Below, one piece after another: positions 10,895 through 16,965 of a stretch of 38,696 nucleotides of DNA. This DNA comes from Plesiocystis pacifica SIR-1 (GTDB taxonomy: Bacteria; Myxococcota_A; Polyangia; Nannocystales; Nannocystaceae): contig NZ_ABCS01000090.1 in assembly GCF_000170895.1 (NCBI RefSeq), positions 1 to 38,696 on the forward strand, in the 5' to 3' direction. Made by a program: the position numbers and the translations under genes. The notes under the pieces were generated by a model that saw nothing but the letters and a program-made list of their open reading frames with translations, searched no databases and was not told the DNA's origin. How positions within the stretch are numbered: the stretch's first letter is position 1; each line of letters starts with the position of its first letter.

Positions 10895-10929
10895 GTCGCC
10901 CCCGCAAGCGGGGGCGTGGATTCGTTGAC
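10895..10929 (+). repeat. Solitary type I-C-like CRISPR repeat unit
   Basis: The segment begins GTCGCC and contains a perfect 9-bp GC hairpin (CGCCCCCGC / GCGGGGGCG, loop AA) followed by GTGGATT. The first 28 bases (10895-10922) fit the general form of type I-C direct repeats (GTCGC, hairpin, GCGTGGATTGAAAY). The usual GAAAC end is replaced by CGTTGAC, as in a decayed terminal repeat. No second clear copy follows at array spacing and there are no cas genes in the window. A weaker GCAA-looped hairpin lies exactly 132 bases downstream (about 11028-11046). It could instead be an ordinary intergenic hairpin; it is not followed by a T-run. Confidence 0.5.
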
Positions 10930-11074
10930 AGTCTCTGATACGAAACTGACCGCTCGGTAGTCCGCGGGGGGCTGTTTCATCCTTGGTAGGCCGAAGCCTC
11001 GACTTCGGTGACGGCTGATCTGAGTTCGGGCTCTCGCAAGGGAGCCGTTTGTTGGCGGGGACGAGGACCAGGGT

Positions 11075-11275
11075 TGGTCTTCATCCCCGCCAAAACAATT
11101 CTCCCCGTCGCCCCGACCTCGAGCCGAAGCGAGCGAAGCGAGCGAAGCGAGCGTAGGTGGAGGAAACGCGCGGAGCGAGCGAAGCGAGTGAGCACGATTC
11201 CTCGTCGGGGTGAGCGTGTTCGAGGGCCTCTCGATAGCACCTCTTGGGGAAAGTAGGCTGTTCTCCAACCTGGGC
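11075..11275 (+). repeat. Dispersed repeat, R module, copy C
   Basis: A segment of about 200 bases starting at GGTCTTCATCCCCGCCAAAA. It matches, with scattered differences, 32882-33072 (same orientation) and 11487-11675 (opposite orientation). It includes a run of GAAGCGAGC-type short repeats and a hairpin (11161-11168 with 11195-11202). It ends in the shared CTCTCGATAGCACCTC-TGGGGAAA block and CTCCAACC. It is less similar to the other two copies than they are to each other, so it is the oldest or the least constrained copy. Confidence 0.8.
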
Positions 11276-11310
11276 GGCTCGTGGTGGGGGCTGTAGAATC
11301 GAGCTCTGTG

Positions 11311-11492
11311 TTGTCCGGTGACTGCTGCGTGCTTTTCGGGTTTGCAGAACCGGTGCTGCGTGCTTCGGGGGTTGCTGAACCCGTGTTGCATGCTTTCGGG
11401 GTTTGCTGAACTCGTGTTGCATGCGGCGGGGGTTTGTTGAACCCGTGCTGCATGCGGTGGGGTTGTCCAACCACTGCTGCATGCTCCCCGGG
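11311..11492. repeat. Tandem array of six units of about 30 bp
   Basis: Units start at 11311, 11342, 11372, 11403, 11434 and 11463 (period 29-31). The core reads roughly TTGCTGAACCCGTGTTGCATGC and is followed by a variable G-rich tail of 7-9 bases. The tails are far too short to be CRISPR spacers. The array sits exactly between two inverted R modules. The second element copy (32594-33075) retains only the first part of one unit (GCAGCAGT at about 33075), so the array has expanded or contracted between copies. Confidence 0.8.
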
Positions 11493-12073
11493 TTGGAGAG
11501 CAGGCTGGTTTTCCCCATGAGGTGCTATCGGGAGGCCCTCGACAGCGTCCGCCCCGACGATGAATCGTGCTCGCTTCGCTGCGCGCGATTCATCCACCTC
11601 ACGCTCGCTTCGCTCGCTGCGGCTCCGGTCACGGGGCGGCGAGTAGAAATGTTTTGGCGGGGGTGAAGACCGTTGGTCTTAGGACCTTTGCTGGTTGCGG
11701 AGGTTGGTGGGGATGCACCCGGCCGCCGCGAACCTGTTCTGGGTTAGCCCGGCATTTTTCTGGCGCATACACAGCAGGCCGCTCGGCGGGAGGGGTCCCT
11801 GCGACGAGCACCGAGCCGCCTACAGGCTTGGAAGAGCAGGTAGTCGTGGCTCGGCTCGAGCGCAGGAGTGGGGAGGAGCCCGCCGAATAGGCCGCGGAGC
11901 ACCGTCGGAGCCTGGAGAGCACCGCAGTCCTACTGCAACGCCGAAGCCGACCGAGCACCGCAGTCCCACTGCACCGTCGGAGCCAACCCAGCACCGCAGT
12001 CCCATTGCACCGCCGGAGCCAACCCAGCACCGCAGTCCTACTGCACGGCCAGAGCCGACTAAACACGGCAGCC
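11487..12073 (-). repeat. Composite dispersed repeat, copy A (R + S modules and 36-bp array)
   Basis: Read on the minus strand this is a copy of 32594-33075. The R module (11487-11675) and the S module (11676-11903) align end to end with it; a stretch of about 130 bases in S shows no difference by eye, and a short block near 11835-11850 differs. The S side continues into a 36-bp tandem array. No transposase, integrase or obvious target duplication is visible. The long identical stretch implies recent copying or gene conversion between the two loci. Confidence 0.85.
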
Positions 12074-12083
12074 CTACCCCACC
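11904..12083. repeat. 36-bp tandem array, nearly five units
   Basis: Units of exactly 36 bases start at 11904, 11940, 11976, 12012 and 12048. The conserved core is GAGCCAACCCAGCACCGCAG, and the last unit is degenerate and contains the GNAT stop codon (12074-12076). The other element copy keeps only about two units (32594-32660). A 36-bp period would encode a 12-residue repeat in any frame, but no translation start or gene context supports coding. Confidence 0.85.
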
Positions 12084-12577
12084 AAAATCCAATAGTAGTT
12101 CGTCATCCGCCCCACCCCCTCCGCGATCGCGCTCCTCTCCAACACCCCACCGTTCGCCAAGATCGTCCGATTCGAAGCCAAGTTGTCCGGCGAACACGTC
12201 AACGACAAGCGCCCGAGCTCTCGCGCCTCGGCCTCCTCCAACAACAACCGGAGCATCCCCGTCGCCAGCCCCTGGCGCCGCCGCGAGGGCCGAACCTCAT
12301 AGCTGACGTGCCCCCCAAAAACCCGCAGCTTCTCCGTCAATCGATGGCGCACCACGATCCGCCCCACGACGACCTCTCCGTCCACTCCCCACCACGTCGA
12401 GGTCGGCACCCCCGTCGGGCCGAGCTCCCGCGCCTCCCGAGCCAGGCCCTCGACGAAGTCGACGTGCGACTCTCCATCCTTCGGCATCCACCCGGGCCAC
12501 ACGGTCTCTCCGACTTGTCGCATCTCCTCGAGAGACCCGAGGTAGCTCGGCACGAGCTCGACAGCCGGCCGCCTCAA
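12074..12577 (-). CDS. GNAT-family N-acetyltransferase
   Basis: About 167 residues with the GNAT fold signature: a beta strand VSYEVRPS followed by the acetyl-CoA pyrophosphate loop RRRQGLAT (99-106) and the helix GMLRLLLEEA, then the motif-B-like segment SPDNLASNRTILANGG (Asn-rich turn). These features resemble small-molecule or protein-N-terminal acetyltransferases of the RimI/PhnO type; the acceptor is unknown. The start is uncertain: TTG at 12577 is the first possible codon, GTG at 12553 is an alternative. It begins 9 bases after the Roadblock gene stop, so it probably belongs to that operon. Its 3' end lies inside the first unit of the 36-bp array, so the repeat directly abuts the gene. 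Confidence 0.85.
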   Translation of the reverse strand: MRRPAVELVPSYLGSLEEMRQVGETVWPGWMPKDGESHVDFVEGLAREARELGPTGVPTSTWWGVDGEVVVGRIVVRHRLTEKLRVFGGHVSYEVRPSRRRQGLATGMLRLLLEEAEARELGRLSLTCSPDNLASNRTILANGGVLERSAIAEGVGRMTNYYWILVG

Positions 12578-12585
12578 GCAGAGCG

Positions 12586-13260
12586 TCAGCGCAGCGCCCC
12601 GGCCTTGCGCAGGATGTTCTGCACATCGCCCACAAAGGCGTTCCGCCCCGTCGGATCATCGGCCATCGTCTCCGACAGCCCGTCCAACAGCAGCGGCAGC
12701 GTGTACGCCGAGGGGTTGCAGCACAAAAGCCACTCGCGGATTTGCTCGTACATCAGCTCGCGGATCTGCGCGGGCTTGTGGCCCCTCCGCCGGCGGTAGC
12801 GCTGATAGACGGCCTCGATCTCGCGCAGGATCGGCCCGAGGGGTCCAGACAACAGCTCGCCGACCTCGTCGTCGGACTCGCGCACGCCCACGGCCACGCT
12901 GGGGCCCTCGGCCTCGCGCTGGCGTCGGCGGATCTCGGAGTCGATGGCCTCGCGGACGGGGGCGGTCTCGGCGTCGCGCTCGAGCATGACGACGAGCACG
13001 GCGTCCTCGTGGAGCGGGCGGACCATCATCCGCGAGGGGCCGAAGTTGATCAGCAGCTCGCGCAGCGGAGCGTTGGCGGTGGTCGAGGCGACGACCATGC
13101 GGCGCACGGTCTTGGACACGTCCGCGGCCACGGAGGGCTGGAAGGTCGTGTACTCGCTGGCCCCGAGGGCGCCGCTGGGGCTGGCGAGCATGGCCCCGCG
13201 CACGCCCGTGAACGCGGTCAGGTGCTGGATGAGGATGAGGGCTTCGTCGTTGCCAGCCAT
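12586..13260 (-). CDS. Roadblock/LC7-like domain protein
   Basis: A 224-residue soluble protein. The N-terminal part (about 1-105: LILIQHLTAFTGVRGAMLASPSGALGAS, then ADVSKTVRRMVV and a pair of short strands LLINFGPSRMMVRPLHEDAVLVVML) has the alternating strand/helix pattern of Roadblock/LC7 domains such as MglB. The C-terminal part (about 120-224) is helical and charged, with no family I recognise. Roadblock proteins dimerise and act on small Ras-like GTPases, but none is encoded in this window. ATG 13260 overlaps the TGA of the upstream receiver gene by one base, so the two are translationally coupled and their products probably interact, as that neighbour also carries a Roadblock domain. 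Confidence 0.72.
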   Translation of the reverse strand: MAGNDEALILIQHLTAFTGVRGAMLASPSGALGASEYTTFQPSVAADVSKTVRRMVVASTTANAPLRELLINFGPSRMMVRPLHEDAVLVVMLERDAETAPVREAIDSEIRRRQREAEGPSVAVGVRESDDEVGELLSGPLGPILREIEAVYQRYRRRRGHKPAQIRELMYEQIREWLLCCNPSAYTLPLLLDGLSETMADDPTGRNAFVGDVQNILRKAGALR

Positions 13261-14438
13261 CAGTCGAGCCCCATGATCTCGTCGCGGACGCGCTCGGGGT
13301 CGGCGCCCGGCTCGATGGACAGCACGGCCGAGGTCGCGCCCATGCCGACCATGACCAGCTGCTGGCCGCTCTCGGACCGGGCGATGACGCCGTCGAAGAC
13401 GTTGTAGCCGATGCTCCGGGCGATGCGCGCCGCGCCGCGCATGTAGAAGCCGGCGAGGGTGACGAGCGAGCTGTTGCCGCCCATCTTCTCGGCCAAGACC
13501 TTGCCGGTGCTCGAGATGATCGCGACCCCGTCGACGCCCTCGAACTCGAAGAACTGGCCGAGCATGAGCTCGCGGGTCTCGGGGTCGTCGAGCAGGCCCG
13601 TGGCTCCGCCGGCGTCGGGCGGGGGCGGGGGGACGGAGCTGCCCGGTCCGCGGGGGGCCGCGGGGGCGTCGAGCTCGAGCAGGCCGCTGACCTCTTCGAT
13701 GGGCTCTTCGCCCTCGGCGTCGGCGGGCTCGGCGTCGAGGATGCCCTCGTCCATGCGCCGGGCGGCCTCCATGAGCAGGCCCGTGGCGGAGCCCATGATC
13801 GTGCGCTGCGGCGGGGGCGAGCAGAACACCTCGGTGAAGGTGCCGCGGCCCACGGCCAGGAGCTGATAGAAGGCGATCTCGCCCGAGTACTTGCCGTACT
13901 CGGCGTGCACGATGTCCCCGTGCTCGAACCAGATCATGCCCTCGGAGATGGGCGTGGTGACCTTGACGAGCTTGTCCCGGCCCGAGAGCGCGACCATCTG
14001 CACGTAGTCGAACAGCTCGACCTCGATGGAGTTGCCGTAAAAGCCCCGGCGGGGTCCGAGCTCCTCGACGAGGGCGATGAGCTTGGCGATCTCGACGGGC
14101 TTCTCCAGCATCCCGATCGCGCCCTGATTCTCGTACTGGGCCCGAAAGTCGTCGGTGATGTAGGCGGAGACCACCAGGATCTTGGTCGACGGGCTGTAGC
14201 TGCCGAGCCACTGGATCAGCTCGAGGCCGTCACCGCCTGGCATGCGCAGGTCGGTGACGACGGTGTCGTAGGGCTGAGAGCGCAGCCGTTCGATGGCCTG
14301 GCGAACGGTGCTCGCCGAGTCGGCCTGGTGACCGGCACGGCGCAAGCCCCGCTCGACGGCGAAGCGGAGGTTCACTTCATCGTCGACGACCAACACGCGA
14401 ATCGCGGACAGTCCTGACGAGCGGCTTTCTTGCACCAC
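13260..14438 (-). CDS. Response regulator: receiver + DUF4388 + Roadblock domain
   Basis: A 392-residue three-part protein. Residues 12-128 are a receiver domain (Asp19/Asp20, phosphoacceptor Asp63 in VVTDLRMPGGDG, Lys113 in LEKPV). Residues about 130-240 match the PatA-like N-terminal domain DUF4388 (LFDYVQMVALSGRDKLVKV, then GMIWFEHGDIVHAEYG and GEIAFYQLLAVGRGTF). After a Pro/Gly/Asp linker (240-285), residues about 285-392 form a Roadblock/LC7-type domain (LMLGQFFEFEGVDGVAIISSTGKVLAEKMG). The first codon appears to be GTG at 14438, with a second GTG next to it. It is the first gene of a three-gene minus-strand operon, and its promoter should lie in the AT-rich gap to 14748. Confidence 0.9.
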   Translation of the reverse strand: MVQESRSSGLSAIRVLVVDDEVNLRFAVERGLRRAGHQADSASTVRQAIERLRSQPYDTVVTDLRMPGGDGLELIQWLGSYSPSTKILVVSAYITDDFRAQYENQGAIGMLEKPVEIAKLIALVEELGPRRGFYGNSIEVELFDYVQMVALSGRDKLVKVTTPISEGMIWFEHGDIVHAEYGKYSGEIAFYQLLAVGRGTFTEVFCSPPPQRTIMGSATGLLMEAARRMDEGILDAEPADAEGEEPIEEVSGLLELDAPAAPRGPGSSVPPPPPDAGGATGLLDDPETRELMLGQFFEFEGVDGVAIISSTGKVLAEKMGGNSSLVTLAGFYMRGAARIARSIGYNVFDGVIARSESGQQLVMVGMGATSAVLSIEPGADPERVRDEIMGLD

Positions 14439-14748
14439 GGAGTGCGCATCTTACTGCGAGCCAGGCGTCTCACCAGCAGCCTAGCGATTTCGCTCTACTT
14501 TGTGCCAATACGCACTCATTGTGGATCCACTATGTTTGCTCGCTTGGTCAGCACACATCCTGGGGTGACAGGATCGTCTATGTGGCGAATATGAGCACAG
14601 TTTCAGGTAATAAAACAAACAACCGGCCTGTTGGATGACATAAAAAGTCACTTTGGGGCCGAACTTCGGCATTAACGGCAAGTATTTTATGTGTTCCAGA
14701 AAGCATTTTTTTCTTTACAGCGAATCGTGAACCCACTATTGTCGCCTC
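14439..14748. promoter_or_regulatory. AT-rich divergent intergenic region
   Basis: About 310 bases between two divergent genes are much richer in A and T than anything else in the window (runs such as AATAAAACAAACAA, CATAAAAAG, TATTTTATG and CATTTTTTTCTTT). It contains a 10-bp palindrome GTGGATCCAC (14521-14530) and a tight hairpin GCCGAA-C-TTCGGC (14658-14670). It must hold the promoters of the receiver-DUF4388 operon (leftward) and the Fis-like gene (rightward). I could not assign a convincing -35/-10 or -24/-12 pair. Confidence 0.6.
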
Positions 14749-14979
14749 ATGCCGATCGTCCTCGAATCCCTGAACCTGGCTGACGCCGAGCGTATGATGT
14801 GTGAGAAGGCTCTCGTTACTGCGGGTAGCATCGTCGAAGCTGCCAGCCTCCTGGGCATCACCCGCCACGCCCTCAAGCGGCGCATCATCAAGCACAACAT
14901 CCAGTGGCCTCGCCCCCGCGTGGTCATGACTCGCCCCGTCGACGTCATGCCTCAGCGTCCCTCGGTGCCGGTCTTCTGA
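14749..14979 (+). CDS. Small Fis-type helix-turn-helix DNA-binding protein
   Basis: A 76-residue protein made essentially of one Fis-like domain. The segment ERMMCEKALVTAGSIVEAASLLGITRHALKRRIIKHNI (about residues 14-51) is the three-helix arrangement found at the C-terminus of NtrC-type activators, with the HTH at AASLLGITRHALKRRI. There is no AAA+ or receiver part, so it is a free-standing binder and not a truncated activator: it has its own ATG and a compact tail (PRPRVVMTRPVDVMPQRPSVPVF). It lies next to the AT-rich gap it may bind, and upstream of the Hsp90-like operon, separated from it by a strong hairpin. The target genes are unknown. Confidence 0.82.
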   Translation: MPIVLESLNLADAERMMCEKALVTAGSIVEAASLLGITRHALKRRIIKHNIQWPRPRVVMTRPVDVMPQRPSVPVF

Positions 14980-15108
14980 GTGCCAGGCACCCCCAAGACG
15001 CTCCACTCCTTTCCACCCCCCAACACCCCCCCGGGTCTCTACCCCCCCACCATCCGCGCCCCCAAGGCGGCGCCGGGACCCACACCACAGCTGGCCCGCG
15101 CTGGATGA

Positions 15109-15154
15109 CTGACCTCGCCGCGGCTCCCGAAAGCGGAGCTGTGTGCGAGGTCAG
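15109..15154 (+). terminator. Strong hairpin before the Hsp90-like operon
   Basis: Perfect 10-bp arms CTGACCTCGC (15109-15118) and GCGAGGTCAG (15145-15154) enclose an inner GCTCC/GGAGC stem. They are followed by CTGTTTTGG, which contains only four T residues. It may terminate the Fis-like transcript, or form a leader structure, since the ATG of the next gene is only 26 bases away. Confidence 0.6.
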
Positions 15155-15180
15155 CTGTTTTGGCACACTCGCCGCGGCAC

Positions 15181-16965
15181 ATGGCCGCTTCCGAAGTCGA
15201 CGCGCTGCTCGAGCGCCTCGTGGCGCAGTTCGAGTCGCCCTACGACTTTCTGCGCGAGCTCGTGCAAAACGCCATGGACGCGGGCAGCGACCGCGTCGAG
15301 GTCAGCCTCGAGACCCACCCGGCGGCGGGCGAGGGTGACGAGGTGGTGTTCGAGCTGACGGTGGTCGACACCGGCGCCGGCATGGACGAGGCGATCATCG
15401 ACCGCGAGCTCACCCGGCTGTTCGCCTCGGGCAAGACCGACGACCGGACCATGGCCGGCGGCTTCGGCATCGGCTTCGTCAGCGTGTTCGCCTGGGAGCC
15501 CGAGGCCGTGCTGGTCCACACCGGCCGCTCCGGCGAGAGCTGGGAGCTGCTGTTCCACGCCGACCGCAGCTTCGAGAAGGTCGCCCTCGACGATCCGGTG
15601 GAGGGCACGACGGTGGTGCTGTTTCGCCGCGGCAAGGCCCGGGAGCGCGAGGCGATCGCCGAGGCGATCCGCAGCTCGCTGTGGAAGTGGTGCCGCTACT
15701 GCCCCCTGGAGATCGGCTTCGAGGACTTCGACGACGACGGGCCCATGGAGCTGATCCAGGACGCGCCCGAGGCCACGGGCGGGCCCGGAGGTGTGGTCCG
15801 CAGCGAGGTCCGCGGGGAGTCGACGCTGCGGGTCAGCTTCGGCGTCCCCGCCAACGCGGTGTTCTTGCGCCGCGGCCTCGTGCTCGCCGAGGGTAGCCCG
15901 GCCAAGCTCCTCGACCCGGAGATCGTCTCGAGCCTCGGGCGGAGCACGGAGCACCTGAAGATCTGGGCGGACAGCCCCCAGCTGCGCACGACCCTGGCCC
16001 GGGACAAGGTGGTCGACGACGTCGGGCGGGCGGAGGTCGAGGCCCGGCTGTCGACGCTGATCGGGCAGCTGCGCACGGAGCTGCTGACCCGGGCGACCTT
16101 GCTGGCGGAGACCTCGATCCATGGAGGCGAGGACGGGGACGGGGCCGACGAGGAGGCGTGGATCGACGAGGCGTGGACCCCCGAGCGCCACGCGATCGCG
16201 TCGTCCCTGCACGCGCACATGCAGGTCGAGGCCGAGCACATCGGCGCTCGAGCCCTGCGCGCGGCGAACTGCCTGCGCGACCTGGCCCACGGCGAGGGCG
16301 TGAGCGTCGACGCCCTCGCCGAGCGCATGGCGGGGCGGCCGGTGCTCGTGGCTCCGCCGCCGAGCTTGGCCACGCCGGGGCCCCTGGCCGACGCGCGCGC
16401 GGAGCTCCTGAGCAAGCTGCGCCCGAGCAAGTTCCCCGTCGTCGCCGCCCTCGTGCAGGACGACGCGCCCTGGCTCGACGCGCTCTTGGACCTCGCCGAG
16501 CTCGAGCGCCGCGCCGTCGAGCGGGCGATCAGCAGCGTGCAGCTGCGCCCGGGCGAGGCCGTGGGTCTGTGCGGCGTGGTCCAGACGCTGCTCGAGGGCC
16601 TGGGCTGCGACGGCCTGCGCGTGGAGGTGGCGAGCTTTGTCGACCTGGCCGCGCGGCCCGAGCGGAGCCCCCTGTTTGGCCCCGAGGTCGTGGGCGCGGC
16701 GGCGCCTCTGGCCTTTCACGGCGGGGGCGTCTCGGTCCCGCGGGCGAGCCTGCGGCGGCGCCGGCTGTGGCTCAACCTCAACCACGCCCTGGTCGAGGCG
16801 GCGGTGCGCGGCTTCGCCGAGCGGCCCCTGCTCTCGGGCGCGTGCTTGACCCTGGCGGTGTGCGGGCAGCTCGATCGCCCGCCGGAGCCGGGGGAGGTCG
16901 CTCGGCTCCTCGACGTCCTCGACGCCAGCGCGCCGATGCCTGGAGGGGGAGGGACGCCCGGATGA
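15181..16965 (+). CDS. Hsp90-like GHKL ATPase
   Basis: A 594-residue protein with an intact N-terminal GHKL ATP site of Hsp90 type: N-box ELVQNAMDAGS (catalytic Glu26, Mg-binding Asn30), G1 box VVDTGAGM (Asp63, Gly65, Gly67), lid segment LFASGKTDDRTM and glycine loop GGFGIGF (93-99). A middle part follows with FLRRGLVL and WADSPQLRTTLARDKV (262-277), which resembles the Hsp90 middle-domain segment ending in a conserved Arg. A C-terminal block LNLNHALVEAA begins near residue 531. It is shorter and more diverged than HtpG, and the standard C-terminal dimerisation motif is not evident, so I do not call it htpG. I chose ATG 15181 over TTG 15160. Its stop overlaps the start of the next gene by four bases (ATGA), so the two are coupled. 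Confidence 0.85.
   Translation: MAASEVDALLERLVAQFESPYDFLRELVQNAMDAGSDRVEVSLETHPAAGEGDEVVFELTVVDTGAGMDEAIIDRELTRLFASGKTDDRTMAGGFGIGFVSVFAWEPEAVLVHTGRSGESWELLFHADRSFEKVALDDPVEGTTVVLFRRGKAREREAIAEAIRSSLWKWCRYCPLEIGFEDFDDDGPMELIQDAPEATGGPGGVVRSEVRGESTLRVSFGVPANAVFLRRGLVLAEGSPAKLLDPEIVSSLGRSTEHLKIWADSPQLRTTLARDKVVDDVGRAEVEARLSTLIGQLRTELLTRATLLAETSIHGGEDGDGADEEAWIDEAWTPERHAIASSLHAHMQVEAEHIGARALRAANCLRDLAHGEGVSVDALAERMAGRPVLVAPPPSLATPGPLADARAELLSKLRPSKFPVVAALVQDDAPWLDALLDLAELERRAVERAISSVQLRPGEAVGLCGVVQTLLEGLGCDGLRVEVASFVDLAARPERSPLFGPEVVGAAAPLAFHGGGVSVPRASLRRRRLWLNLNHALVEAAVRGFAERPLLSGACLTLAVCGQLDRPPEPGEVARLLDVLDASAPMPGGGGTPG

Larger units (their letters stand above)
10786..12073. other. 1.3-kb stretch without a credible gene, filled with repeats
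   Basis: Open frames here are Arg/Ser/His/Pro-rich, exist in several frames at once, and are made of the repeat units themselves, so I call none of them genes. From left to right it holds: sequence without assignable features to 10894, a solitary CRISPR-like repeat (10895-10929), unassigned sequence with small dyads (10930-11074), one copy of the R module (11075-11275), a roughly 30-bp tandem array (11311-11492), and an inverted composite element (R plus S modules, 11487-11903) ending in a 36-bp tandem array that runs into the 3' end of the GNAT gene. Confidence 0.75.

Noticed and set aside
11311..12083. CRISPR array formed by the 30-bp or 36-bp repeats
   Set aside because: Both arrays are contiguous tandem repeats. 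The variable parts are at most about nine bases, too short for spacers, and conservation runs through most of the unit.
10977..12306. Several open frames in the repeat region encoding Arg/Ser/Leu-rich peptides such as RSLRSLRSLR
   Set aside because: They arise from GAAGCGAGC-type short repeats, exist in several frames of the same DNA, and have no start context.
15181..16965. Naming the Hsp90-like gene htpG
   Set aside because: Only the ATP site and part of the middle domain match; the rest and the length differ from HtpG, and a coupled degenerate partner is not an htpG feature.
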